64,000 bases of DNA from Myotis daubentonii (lineage: Eukaryota; Chordata; Mammalia; Chiroptera; Vespertilionidae). The stretch spans positions 107,972,102 through 108,036,101 of the forward strand of contig NC_081861.1 of the NCBI RefSeq assembly GCF_963259705.1, written 5' to 3'. The translations under genes were made by a program, and so were the position numbers. Every line of letters starts with the position of its first letter. Position 1 is the first letter of the stretch. Of the stretch, positions 43,682 through 55,357 are shown piece by piece. The notes under the pieces are model-generated. The model saw only the letters and a list, made by a program, of their open reading frames with translations. It had not been told where the DNA came from and searched no databases.

Positions 43682-44143
43682 CTAGAGGCCCAGAGCACAA
43701 AATTCATGCATGGGAGGTGTCTCTCAGCCCAGCCTGCATTCTCTCGCAATCCGGGACCCCTTGAGGGTATCCAACAGCCGCGGGATTGGGCCTAAACCAG
43801 CAGTCAGACATCCCTCTCGCAATCTGGGACCACTGGCTCCTAACTGCTCACCTGCCCGCCTGCCTGTTTGCCTTTAACCACTCGCCTACCTGCCTGATTG
43901 TCCCTAACCACTCGCCTGCCTGCTGAATCACCTCTAAGCACTCTGCCTGCCCACCTGATAACCTCTAACCACTCTGCCTGCCAGCCCGTTTGCCCATAAC
44001 TGCACGTCTGCCTGCCTGATCTCTCCTAACTGCCTCTGCTTTAGCCCCCCACCACATCTTCATCTGGAAGGACATCCGGAATGACGTTCAGAAGGTTGTT
44101 TGGCTATCTGGTCTAATTAGCATATTACGCTTTTATTATAGGT
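43682..44143 (-). mobile_element. HeliBat-type non-autonomous Helitron, antisense
   Basis: CTAGAGGCCCAGAGCAC with a weakened hairpin (AGCACAAAATTCATGCATG) is the reversed 3' end, preceded by A. CGCTTTTATTATAGGT is the reversed 5' end. L1 sequence is continuous on either side (TACACCAA and AATGAACTC). The centre contains a CT-rich array with CACTCGCCTGCCTGC-like units of about 35 bp. Confidence 0.85.
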
Positions 44144-44937
44144 AATGAACTCACAGAAAGATAAATTAAAAAAACAATCCCATTTACCATTGCAACAAAA
44201 AATTAAGATATCTAGGAACAGATTTTACCGAAGAGGTAAAGGGCCTATACTCAGAAAACTATAAGACACTGAAAAAAGAGAGAGAGGAAGATATAAACAA
44301 ATGGAAGAATATACTGTGTACATGACTTGGTAGAATCAGCATCATTAAAATGTCTATACTACCAAAGCAACCTACAGATTTAATGCTATCCCATTAAAAT
44401 ACTAATGGCATAATTTGAAGACCTAGAAGAAACACTGCACAATATCATTAGGAATAAAAAAAGATCCTGAATAGCTGCAGCAATCTTGAGAAAGAACAGC
44501 AAAGTTGAAGGAATCACAATACCAGATATCAAGCTATAATGCAAAGCCACTGTTCTCAAAACTGACTGGTATTGGCACAAGAGCAGACATATAGATCAAT
44601 GGAACAGAACAGAGAGCCCAGGAATCAACCCAAGCCATTATGCTCATTTAATATTTGACAAAGGAGGCAAGAGCATACAATGGAGTCAAGACAGGCTCTT
44701 CAATATATGTGTGGGAAAATTAGATAGATACATGCAAACCCCCCCCCCAAAAGTAGACCACTAACTTATACAATACAGAAAAATAAACTAAAAATGGATA
44801 AAGGACTTAAATGTTAGACGGGAAACCATAAAAATCTTAGAAGACTCCAGGGGCAGCAAAATATCAGACATATGCTATAGCAATATCTTCACCAATACAG
44901 CTCTTGGGACAATGGAAACTAAGGAGAAAATAAACAA

Positions 44938-45700
44938 ATGGGGTTATATCAAAAAAAAAAGCTCTGCACAGCAAAAGAAACAATCAACAAAACAACAAGA
45001 AAGCCCACTGCATGGGAAAACATATTTGCCAATGTTATCACCAATAAGGGTTTAATCTCCAACATTTACAGGGAATCCATACAACTTAACAAAAGGAAGA
45101 CAAACAACCCAATCAAAAAATGGGGAACGGACCTAAATAGATACTTTTTGAAAGAAGAAATAATGAAGGCCAAGAGACCTACGAAAACATGCTCAAAGTC
45201 ACTAATCATCTGAGAGATGCAAATCAAAATGACAATAAGGTACCATCTCACACCTGTCAGAATGGCTATCATCAACAAATCAACAAATGACAAGTGCTGG
45301 AGAGGATGTGGAGAAAAAGGAACCCTAGTGCACTGCTGGTGGGAATACAGACTGGTGCAGTCACTGTGGAGAACAGTATGGAGTTTTCTCAAAAAATAAA
45401 AAATGGAACTTCCATTTGACCCCTAATCCAAGTTTTAGGAATACTAGTATATCCTAAGAAAACAGAAACACCAATCAGAAAGGATATATGCACCCCTACA
45501 TTCATAGCAGCACAATTTAAAATAGCTAAGACTTGGAAACAGCCTAAGTGCCCATCAGCAGATGAGTGGATTAAAAAACTGTGGTACATCTACACAATGG
45601 AATACTACGCTGCTGTAAGAAAGAAGGAATTCTTACCATTTGAAACAGCATGGATGGAACTGAAGAGCATTATGTGAAATAAGCCAGTCAGAGAAAGATA
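44938..45700 (+). pseudogene. L1 ORF2p C-terminal region, broken
   Basis: The frame 44,938-45,213 gives [20 protein letters not shown] and following residues. 45,217-45,399, after a TGA at the position where related copies also lose the frame, carries the C-x3-C-x7-H-x4-C motif [18 protein letters not shown] with its last cysteine changed to tyrosine. The rest is frameshifted. It is the same region as in the L1 copies at 17.5 and 47.6 kb. Confidence 0.85.
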
Positions 45701-46275
45701 AATATCACATGATCTTACTCATTTGTGGAATACAATGAACAACATAGACTGATGACCCAAAATAGAACCATACTCATAGAAGAATTGAACAGACTGTCCA
45801 ACCTATGAGGGAAGGCTGGGGGGTGGGGTAAGAGATCTACCAGTGGATTTTTATGCATTCATATGAGTATAACCAATGGGCATAGACAGTAGTAGGGGGG
45901 TGAGGGCATGTGCTGGAGGGTTGGGGTGGCTGGGGAAGGTCAATGGGCAAAAAAAGGAGACTTGTGTTATACTTTAAACAATTAAAAATTTTAAAAAAGT
46001 AATGGCAATATAAAAGTACCTATCAATAATTACCTTAAATGTAAATGGCTTAAATGCTCCAATTAAAAGACATTGGGTAGCAGAAAGAATAAGAGAATAT
46101 GACACATATATATATTATCTACAAGAGACCCACCTTGTAATAAAGCACTCACACAGAATGAAAGTGAAAGGTTAAGAAAAAATTTTCCAGGAAAATGGAA
46201 ATGAAAAAAATGCTGGGATAGCAGTACTCATATCTGAAAAAACAGACTTCAAAGTGTCTTGTAGACAGCATATAT

Positions 46276-46698
46276 TGTGCCACGCCAGCATGGCCAAGAG
46301 TGAACCTGAGTGGGGGCAGTGAAGGATTTAGAAAAGACAGACAAGAGAATGAAAGCTGGGTCTCTGATGGAGAGACGGCGACAGCGCCCACAAGCCAAGT
46401 CTTTATTTTATAGCCAGATTCCTTGAGGTAAAGTAAGGGCATGGTCAAGATGTTAACAATGTTGTAATCTACTCAATTACATGCATGTGAACTGTAGCAA
46501 GCCCACATTACTCAGACACACAGGACCACGTATTCGGACCATGGGTTCAAGCTTACAACTATAGCCTCTGGCTATAATTGTGCTGGGAGGGCTTTGCCCT
46601 CCAAACTGGGACTTGCACATGACTTTGCCATGAAAGGACTGTGCCTTCTCATTAGTCAGAGGCTTGAACCTGTCCAAACACTGTAGCCGCTCTCCACA
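46276..46698 (-). repeat. Solo LTR, antisense, 6-bp target duplication
   Basis: On the plus strand the 423-bp element is TGTGCCACGCC...GCTCTCCACA. ATATAT flanks it on both sides (46,270-46,275 and 46,699-46,704), a less certain duplication because the site is AT-repetitive. On the minus strand TATAAAATAAAGACTTGGC gives overlapping TATA and poly(A)-type signals. It is a third 6-bp-duplication LTR family, distinct from those at 18,660 and 34,324. Confidence 0.8.
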
Positions 46699-47373
46699 AT
46701 ATATATATGGATTATGCTTTCCTATCCAGTCAGTTACCCTATGTCTTCTGATTGAAGCATTAAATCCATTTATGTTTAAGGTTATTATGTATAGGTACTT
46801 ATTTGTGGCCATTTTTATTCTTTATGCCTGTGTTCTTTCTTCCCTTTCTATTTCTTCTTTTATTTCTTTATTGATAAAGATATTATATATGTGTCCTTAT
46901 CCCCCTTCCCGCCCCCCCCCCCACTCATGACCTCAGCCCCTGGTGTCTGTGTCCATTAGTTAGGCTTATATGCATGAATACAAGTCCTTTGGTTGATCTC
47001 TTCCCCTTACCTCCACCCTCCCTTACCTTCCCTCTGAGGTTTGACGGTCTCTTTCTCTGGATCTGTTTTTGTTCATCAATTTATGTTGTTCATTATATTC
47101 CACAAATGAATGAGATCATGTGATATTTATCTTTCTCTGACTGGCTTATTTTGCTTAGCATAATGCTCTCCAGTTCCATTCATTCTGTTGCAAATGGTAA
47201 GAATTCCTACTTTTTTACCACAGTGTTGTATTCCATTGTGTAGATGTGCCATAGTTTTTTAATCCATTCATCTTCTGATGGGTACTTAGGCTGTTTTCAA
47301 ATCTTAGCTATGGTAAATTGTGCTGCTACGAACATAGGGGTGCATATATTCTTTCTGATTGGTGTTTCTAGAT

Positions 47374-47574
47374 CAGGGGTGGGCAAACTTTTTGACTCGA
47401 AGGCCAAACTGGACCGGAGGGCTGGAACAAAAGCATGGATGGAGTGTTTGTGTGAACTAATATAAATTCAAAGTAAACATCATTACATAAAAGGGTACAG
47501 TCTTTTTTTTCAATAGTTTTATTCATTTCAAACTGGCCGGATCTGGCCCGTGGGCCGTAGTTTGCTCACGGCTG
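47374..47574 (+). mobile_element. Non-autonomous hAT (GGTGGGCAAAC family)
   Basis: CAGGGGTGGGCAAACTTTTT and the closing GTAGTTTGCTCACGGCTG are imperfect inverted termini. The 8-bp duplication TTCTAGAT is exact (47,366-47,373 and 47,575-47,582). The interior has the paired phrases AACTGGACCGGAGGGCTGG and AACTGGCCGGATCTGGCCC near opposite ends. It is 201 bp, without coding capacity, and distinct from SPIN. Confidence 0.92.
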
Positions 47575-47582
47575 TTCTAGAT

Positions 47583-48126
47583 TCTTGGGATATATCCCTA
47601 GAAGTGGGATCACTGGGTCAAATGGGAGTTCCATTTTTAGTTTTTTGAGGAAACTCCATACTGTTCTCCACAGTGGCTGCACCAGTATGCATTCCCACCA
47701 GCAGTGCACTAGGGTTCCTTTTTCTCCACATCCTCTCCAGCACTTGTCATTTGTTGATTTGTTGATGATAGCCATTCTGACAGGTGTGAGATGGTATCTC
47801 ATTGTCATTTTGATTTGCATCTCTTGGATGATTAGTGACTTTGAGCATGTTTTCATATGTCTCTTGGCCTTCCTTATGTCCTCTTTTGAAAAGTATCTAT
47901 TTAGGTCCGTTGCCCATTTTTTGATTGGTTTGTTTATCTTTATTTTTTTAAGTTGTATGAGTTCCCTGTAAATGTTGGAGATTAAACTCTTATTGGTGAT
48001 AACATTGGAAAATATGTTTTCCCATGCGGTGGGCTTTCTTGTTGTTTTGTGGATGGTTTCTTTTGCTATACAGAAGCTTTTTATTTTGATGTAGTCCCAT
48101 TTGTTTATTTTCTCTTTAGTTTCCAT
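47583..48126 (-). pseudogene. L1 ORF2p C-terminal region, open until the hAT insertion
   Basis: The minus-strand frame from 48,126 reads [55 protein letters not shown], the complete C-x3-C-x7-H-x4-C motif [18 protein letters not shown], and [13 protein letters not shown], about 180 codons without a stop. It ends at 47,583 only because a hAT entered there. Upstream RT sequence is inverted by twin priming, so no enzyme could be made. Confidence 0.87.
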
Positions 48127-48959
48127 TGCCCTAGGAGCTGTATCAGTGAAGATATTGCTTCAGCATAGGTCTGAGATATTGCTGCCTGTGTATTCCTCTA
48201 ATATTTTTATGGTTTTTCCATCTTGTGTTTAAGTCCTTTATCCATTTTTAGTTTATTTTTGTGTATGGTGTCAGTTGGTGGTCTAATTTCATTTTTTGTT
48301 TTGCATGTATCTGTCCAATTTTCCCAACACCATTTATTGAAGAGACTGTCTTGACTCCATTGTATGTTCTTAACTCCTTTGTCAAATATTAATTAAGCAT
48401 AGTGGTTTGGGTTGATTTCTGGCTTATCCATTCTATTCCATTAGTCTAAATGTCTGTTCCTGTGCCAGTACCAGGCAGTTTTGAGGACAGTGGCTTTGTA
48501 ATACAGCTTGATAGCAGGATATAAAATTAATGCCAATGAATCTACAGCATTTTTATACACCAATAGTGAACCTACAGATATAGAGATTAAAAAAACAATC
48601 CCATTTACCGTTGCACAAAAAAATTAAGATACCTAAGAATAAGTTTAACTAAGGAGGTAAAAGACCTGTACTCAGAAAACTACAGGAAACTGAAAAAAGA
48701 GATAGAGGAAGACATAAACAGATGGAAGAACATACCGTGTTCATGGATTGGTAGAATCAACATCATTAAAATGTCCATACTACCCAAAGCAATGTATAGA
48801 TTCAATGCACTCTCCATTAAAATACCAACTGCATATTTCACAGATCTAGAACGAACTCTCCAAAAATTCAACCGGAGTAAAAAAACACCCTGAATAGCTG
48901 CAGCAATCCGGAGAGAGGAGAACAAAGTAGGAGGGACCTCTATTTCTTCTTTTTATAGC

Positions 48960-49840
48960 AGCCCCTTTAGTGTTTTTAGCATTGCTTGCTTGGTAATAAA
49001 CTCCTTTAGCCTTTTTTTGTGTGCAAAGTTCCTGATTTCACCTTAAATTTTGAATGATAGCCTTTGTGGGTAGAATATTCTTGGATTCAGTACTTTGCTT
49101 TTTATCACTTTGTATACTTCATTCTATTCCCTTCTGGCCTGATGTGTTTCTATTGGGAAATCAGTTGATAGTCTAATGGTAAATCCCTTGTAGGTAACTT
49201 GCTGTGTCTTCCTTGCAGTCTTTAATATTCTTTCTGTGTCTTTTATGTTTGCCAATTTACTTATGATGTGTCTTGCTGTAGGTATTTTTGGGTTCATCTT
49301 GATTGGGACTCTGTGCTTCCTGCACTTGTCTGAATTTTTTCTCTCTAAGTTAGGAAGTTTTGTCATTATTTCTTCAAATAGGTTTTCTATTCCTTGCTCA
49401 GGTTCCTTTCCTTCTGGTACCCCTATTATGTGGATGTTGTTTTGTTTCATGTTGTCCCAAAGCTACCTTACGCTCTCCTCTTGCAAAATAATTTTTTCCA
49501 GTTGCTGCTCTGTGTGGGTGTTTCTTTCTATCTTGTCTTCTATTTCGCTAATTTAATCCTCAGCTTCTTCTAGTCTACTGTTGAAACCTTCCATAGTTTT
49601 CTTTATTGCAGCCATGTCACTCTTCATTTCCTTTTGATTCTTATTCATGTTGGTGCATTTCTCATTTAGCTCCTTTTAATTCTCATTGAGTTTATTGTAA
49701 TTCTCATTCAGATGTTTGAGCATCCTTATAACCATTACCTTGAATTATTTCAATGACAAATTACTTGCCTCCCTTTCATTTAGTTCCTTTTCTGATAATT
49801 CCTCCTTTTCTTTCATTTGGGTGTTGTTCTTTGTCTCCCC
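48960..49840 (-). pseudogene. L1 ORF1p remnant, antisense
   Basis: The frame 49,124-49,450 (minus) gives NNIHIIGVPEGKEPEQGIEN, LFEEIMTK and PTARHIISKLANIKDTERIL, the RNA-recognition domain leading into QVTYKGFTIRLSTDFPIETH of the C-terminal domain. Coiled-coil sequence lies upstream to about 49,840 but is frameshifted. It is a diverged relative of the ORF1 at 41,504. Confidence 0.82.
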
Positions 49841-50349
49841 ATTATTGCTGTTCCTTTGTATTTATTTCTCTATATTCTATCAAACTGCTACACTTACCAG
49901 ATTTTTGTGTTGGTTTTATGTATTAGATGTTTCATGGGGCCTAGCAATTCAGTCTCTCATGTCTCCTGGGCTGGGTGTTCTAGGAAGGCCCCGTACTTGA
50001 GATATTTGTGTTCTCCTGTTGTAGTTGGGTCTTAAATAAAATTGTCCCATTCATGGATGGAATCTTCTCTCATGGTGGCTGATTATGTGGCTCACTCCTG
50101 ACCACACCGTGCTAGCCATTTTGGAAGTGCTGACCATACAGCATAAAATACAACAAGACAAAACATGACCCAGAAGGAGCAAAACAAGAATGTACACAAG
50201 ACCCCTATAGCCCCAACAAAATTGACCACCAGAGAAAAGAGAATTGGGAAAGAGAAAAGAAAGCAAGAATGTTAGAAAAAAAGAAAAAACAATATGGGGG
50301 GAAACACAACAAAGCAAACAAATGAACAAATAAACTAAAAAGCACAAAC

Positions 50350-50870
50350 AAAAAATACCCAGAATGGAGGGAGGACAGAATCTGTAGATGCAGAGCTTAA
50401 ATAAAGAAAATAAGAATAAAAAATTAGAAAAATAGGGGAAGGACCATGGTTTAGATTAAAGTAGGGAGAAAAGAAATGAGAAGACGATAAAAAAAAATTT
50501 GAAAAGGAGAATAGAAGACAGAGCAGATAGGCCTAAATTTAGGAAGTGAAACAAGTTAAGAAATTAGGAGAAGAAAAGAGAAAGAGAAGAGAGAAAAAAA
50601 TTAAAAATTGAGTTGTGAAAACAAAGAAAAGAGGGAAATTGAGTAGGGTCAAGGAAGATGAAAATTAGATATGAACAAAACAACAGAGACTAGAGTAATA
50701 ACCAAGCAATACAGCAGATAGATAAAGAAGATTAATTATAAAATGGGGGAAAAAGAAAGGAAAGAGAACAACTAAAAAGGAGAAAGGAGAAGTAAAACAG
50801 GAGAAAATATTAGAAGAGAGGAAGAAAAAGATGCAACAAAAAATAAAAGTGAAATGATCATTTCACCAGA
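50350..50870. repeat. Purine-rich tract of an L1 5' UTR
   Basis: About 500 bp of the plus strand is almost all A and G (AAAGAGAAAGAGAAGAGAG and similar). It is the complement of the pyrimidine-rich part of this L1 family's 5' UTR, also present on the plus strand at 40,145-40,950 in the sense L1. Confidence 0.8.
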
Positions 50871-52663
50871 GTCTAATGGCACATATAAGCTGGAGTAGGA
50901 CTCTACTCTTCTGTTCTGTCTGCTAATTCTGGGTTTCCTGTTCGGTACTTAGATGCTGGCCACTATCAGGCACTATCTTTTGGCTTTAGCACCCTTCTTG
51001 AAAGTTCAAATGATCCACTGGTCCACCTCTTGTGTCTGTCTCCACAAGCCTTGGATACAAGGAGGGACCAATCTTCCATTTAGAGTAGGTTTGTTAGCTG
51101 CCTTGGGCCCAGGGCTGGTTTGGTACACTTTTGTATCCCTGTCTTCCATCTCTGCCCATCAGCCAGCTGTCAATTTTAAACACTCAAAAGTCTGTTTCTT
51201 TTTTTAAAACTGTTATTTTTTAAAAAAATATTTCTTGATTATTGAAAGTATTACATAGGCCCCCCTTTTTCTCCCATTGACCACTGCCAACGTGCCCTCG
51301 CCCCCCACCCAAGGCCCTCAATATCCCATTGTCTATATCCCTGGGCCATGCATATATGCATATGAGGTCCCACCCACCCAATCACCCTCTCCCCTCTTCC
51401 TTCCGAGATTCTGTGTTCTTTTCCATATTTCCATGTTTCTGTATCTTACTAGTAGATTCCACATATGAGTGAGATCATTTGATAATTGTCTTTCACTGAC
51501 TAACCTATTTCACTTAGAATGATACTCTCAAGGTCTCCCAATGCTGTCTCAAAGGATAAGAGAGTCTCCTTTTCTACTGCTGCACAACATTCCATGGTAT
51601 AAATGTACCACGGCTTTTTTATCCACTCATCTACTGATGGACACTTGGGCTGTTTTCAGATCTTAGCTTTTGTAAATTGTGCTGCTATGAACATAGAGTT
51701 GCATACATTCTTTCTGATCAGTGTTTTGGGTTTCTTAGGGTATATTCCTAGAAGTGGGATCACTAAGTCAAATGGCAGTTGCATATTTAATTTTTTGAGG
51801 AAGCTCCATACACTTTCCATAATGTCTGCAACAGTATTCATTCCCACCAGCAGTGTACTAGGGTTCCCTTTTCTCCACATCCTTGCCAGCACTTGTCATT
51901 TGTTGTTTTATTGAAGGTAGCCATTCTGACAGATGTGATGTGATTGCTCATTGTCATTTTAATTTGCATCTCTCTGATGATCAGTGACTTTGAGCATTTT
52001 TTCTTATGTGTCTTGGCCAACTGTATGTCCTCCTCAGAAAATTGTCTATTTAGGACCTTTTCCCACATTTAAATTGGATTGTTTGTCTTCTTTCTGTTAA
52101 GTTGTGTGAGTTCCACATATAATTTAGATATGAACCCTTTATCAGATGTATCATTGCCAAATATGTTCTCCTATACAGAGGGCTCTATTTTGTTTTGTTG
52201 ATGGTTTCTTTTGCTGTGCAAAAGCTTTTTATTTTGATGTAGTCCCATTTGTTTATATTCTCTTTCATTTCCATTGCCCTAGGAGCTTTATCAGTGAAGA
52301 AATTACTTCGGCATATGTCTGAGATTTTGCTGTCTGTGGATTCCTCTAGTATTTTTATGGTTTCCCGTCTTACGTTTAAGTCCTTTATTCATTTTGAGTT
52401 TATTTTTGTGTATGGTGTGAGTTGGTGGTCTACCTTCATTTTTTCGCATGTATCTGCCCAATTTTCCCAACACCATTTATTGAAGAGACTGTCTTGACTC
52501 CATTGTATGATCTTGCCTCCTTTGTCAAATATTAAATGAGCATAATGGCTTGGGTCGATTTCTGGGTTCTCTGTTCTATTCCATTGATCAATATGCCTGT
52601 TCTTGTGCCAGTACCAGGAAGTTTTGATTACGGTGGCTTTGTAGTATATCTTGAAATCTGATA

Positions 52664-52998
52664 CAGTAGGTCCTCGGGTTATGTCAGAGATCTGTTCCTA
52701 CGGCACGATATAGTGTGATTTTTGACATAGGTCAGAACCCACCCACATAAGTACCTACGTCACGCATATGGAGCACATACATAGCAGTAATGAAGTGAAA
52801 CAGTAAAATAAAACAAAAAAAGATAACAATTCCTGACCTTTACTTGTGGTAAATAAATAATAAAAAACATAAAGCACATATGTACATATGTTGAAATGAC
52901 AGAACTTTTTTTTTTTTTTATAAATGCTGTAAATGGGAGATGCCAACGTAACCACAAAACGTCATATGTTGAGTCTGACCTAACCTGAGAACTGTCTG
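52664..52998 (+). mobile_element. Tc1/mariner-superfamily MITE, TA target duplication
   Basis: CAGTAGGTCCTCGGGTTATG at the left and GGTTAGGTCAGACTC-complement ending in GAACTGTCTG at the right form imperfect inverted termini. TA flanks both sides (52,662-52,663 and 52,999-53,000). L1 ORF2 reads across the site. It is 335 bp with a poly(T) run and no transposase. The CAGTAGGTCCTCG start suggests a pogo/Tigger-related group. Confidence 0.82.
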
Positions 52999-55046
52999 TA
53001 TTGTGATTCCTCCAACTTTGTTCTTCTTTCTCAAGATTGCTGTGGCTATTGGGGGTCTTTTTAGGTTCCATAAAATTTTTTTGAGCATTTGTTCTAGATC
53101 TGTGAAATACGCTGTTAGCATTTTAATAAGGATTGCATTGAATCTGTAGATTGCCTTGGTAGTATGGACATTTTAATGATGCTGATTCTACCAATCCATG
53201 AACACAGTATATTCTTCCACTTGTTTCAATCTTTTTTTCTATCTCTTTTTTCAATGTCCTGTAATTTTCCAAATACAAGTCTTTTACCTCCTTGGTTAAG
53301 TTTATTCCTAACTATTTTATTTTATTTTTTTGTTTCAATAGTAAATGGGATTGCTTATTTAGTTTCTCTTTCTGAGACTTTATTATTGGTGTATAAAAAA
53401 GTATCGATTTTTGGGTGTTGATTTTTTATCCTACTACATTACCAAATTCATTTATTAAATCTAGTAGATTTTTGGTGGTCTTTAGGGTTTTCTATGTACA
53501 ATATCATGTCATCTGTGAATAATGAGAATTTTACTTCCTCCTTTTAATTTGGATGCCTTCCACTTCTTGTCTGAATGATGTGGCTAGGACTCAAATACTA
53601 TGTTGAATAAGAGTGGTGAAAGCAGGCATCCTGTCTTGTTTCTGTTCTTGAGGAAAATGATTTTAGTTTTTGCCCATTGAATATGATACTCACTGTAGGT
53701 TTGTCATTGATGACCTTTATCATGTTGAAGTACTCTCCATCTAATCCCAATTTGCTAAGAGTTTTTAACAAAAATGGGATTTTGTCAAATGCTTTTTCTG
53801 CATCTATTGATATAATCATGTGATTTGTCTTTCAATTTTTTTTATGTAATGTGTCATGTTTATTGATTTGCAAATATTGTACCATCCTTGCATCCCTGGA
53901 ATATTGGTAAATTCCACTTGGTCATGGTTTATGATCTTTTTAATATATTGCTGGATCCAATTTATGAATATCTTGTTGAGGATTATAGCATCTATGTTCA
54001 TCAGGGACATTCACCTGTAATTCTCTTTCTTTGTAATGTCTTTATCTGGTTTTGTAATTCGGATAAAGCCGGCCTTATAAAAAGAAGTTGGAAGTGTTCA
54101 TTCCTCTTGGATTTTTTGGAAAGTTTGAGGAGTATAGGTCATAGTTCTCTTTGAATATTTGGTAAAACTCACCTGTGAAGTCATCCGGACCTAGGCTTTT
54201 GTTGCTGGGAGGTTTTTTTTAAAATTATTATTATTACTGCTTCTATTTTGCAGTTGTTATTGGCTTATTCAGGTTTTCTGATTCCTCCTGATTCAGTTTG
54301 GAGATTGTATATTTCTAGGAATTTGCCCATTTCATCGACATTGTCCAGCTTTTGGCATATAGTTGTTCATATTATTTCCTTATAATCCTTTGTATTTCTG
54401 TGGTGTTAATGGTTACTTCTTTGCTTTTGTTTTTTATTTTATTTATTTTGGTCCTCTCTCTTTGTTTCTTGATGAGTCTGGATAATGGTTCATCAATTTT
54501 GTTTATCCTTCCAAAGAACCAGCTCTTTGTTTCATTGATTTTTTTGTATTGACTTTTTAGTCTCTATGTCACTTATTTCTGCTCTAATCTTTATTATTTA
54601 CTTCCATCTAGTTACTCTAGGATTTTCTTGTTGTTCTTTTTGTAGTTCTCTAAGTTGTAGGGTTAAATAATTTATTTTATTTTATTATTTTTTTAGGTAG
54701 GCTTGTAGGGCTATGAAATTCCCTCTCCGGACTGCTTTTGCTGTGTCCCAGACATTTTGGGTTGTGTGTTCATTTTAATTTGTTTCTAGGAAGTTTTTTT
54801 TTATATCTCTCTTGATCTCATTGGTAACCCATTCATTGTTAAATAATATGCTATTTTGTCTCCATGTGTTTGAATGTTTTTGGTGTATTTACTGTAGCTG
54901 ATTTCTAATTTTATTCCACTGTGATCTGAGAGGATGCTTGATATGATGTCAATCTTCTTGAACTCGTAGAGACTTGTTTTGTGTCTTAACATGTGGTCTA
55001 TCTATGTGAAATGAGCCATGTGCATTTGAAAATATATATTCTAGAG

Positions 55047-55357
55047 CAGTGGTTCTCAACCTTCCTAATGCCACGACCCTTTAATACAGTTCCTCATGTT
55101 GTGGTGATCCCCAACCATAAAATTATTTTCATTGCTACTTCATAACTATAATTTTGCTTCTGTTATGAATCATAATGTAAATATCTGTTATGCAGGATGT
55201 ATTTTCATTGATACAAATTGAACATAATTAAAGCATAGTGATTAATCACAAAAACAATATGTAATTATATATGTGTTTTCTGATGGTCTTAGGCGACCCC
55301 TCTGAAAGGGACGTTCGACCCCCAAAGGGGTCGCGACCCACAGGTTGAGAACTGCTG
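55047..55357 (-). mobile_element. SPIN hAT, full-length copy
   Basis: CAGTGGTTCTCAACCTTCC to GGTTGAGAACTGCTG, 311 bp, in opposite orientation to the copies at 17,177 and 40,522. The duplication TTCTAGAG is exact (55,039-55,046 and 55,358-55,365). It is uninterrupted and serves as the reference for the other two. Confidence 0.94.

Larger units (their letters stand above)
43562..46000 (+). mobile_element. 5'-truncated L1, sense, with 10-bp target duplication
   Basis: The duplication AATGGCAATA lies at 43,552-43,561 and 46,001-46,010, exactly where the surrounding L1 passes from ORF1 to ORF2. The inserted L1 starts within ORF2 (GAAAACCCTAAAGACTCC) and runs through the C-terminal region and 3' UTR to a tail at about 45,995. 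A Helitron interrupts it at 43,682-44,143. Confidence 0.88.
38700..46255 (+). mobile_element. Long sense L1 (5' UTR, ORF1, start of ORF2), heavily interrupted
   Basis: The 5' UTR runs from about 38,700 to 41,300 and includes a T/C-rich tract (40,145-40,950), ORF1 follows, and after a 2.4-kb L1 insertion the endonuclease part of ORF2 reappears at 46,011-46,255 (CCTTAAATGTAAATGGCTTA, TACAAGAGACCCACCTTG). Insertions inside it: an LTR (39,675), SPIN (40,522), an LTR-HAL1 chimera (42,155) and another L1 (43,562). It stops near 46,255 where an antisense L1 begins, and its 3' half is absent. Confidence 0.82.
46863..48938 (-). mobile_element. L1 with 5' inversion (twin priming), antisense, 16-bp duplication
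   Basis: From 46,863 to about 48,510 an L1 3' end lies antisense. At about 48,511 it flips to sense ORF2 sequence (GGATATAAAATTAATGCC to GGAGAACAAAGTAGGAGG), ending at 48,938. TCTATTTCTTCTTTTA flanks both outer ends (46,847-46,862 and 48,939-48,955). The inverted part is the ORF2 block immediately upstream of the antisense part, as twin priming predicts. A hAT at 47,374-47,574 interrupts it. Confidence 0.9.
46256..51196 (-). mobile_element. Antisense L1 5' half (start of ORF2, ORF1, 5' UTR)
   Basis: The element starts in the endonuclease part of ORF2 (GTCTTGTAGACAGCATATAT, ACCCTATGTCTTCTGATTG), runs through ORF1 (about 48,960-49,840) and a long 5' UTR with a purine-rich plus strand (50,350-50,870), and ends near 51,196 where another L1's T-tail begins. 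It has no 3' end of its own. An LTR (46,276) and a twin-primed L1 (46,863) are inserted. Together with the sense L1 ending at 46,255 it forms a tail-to-tail pair. Confidence 0.8.
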
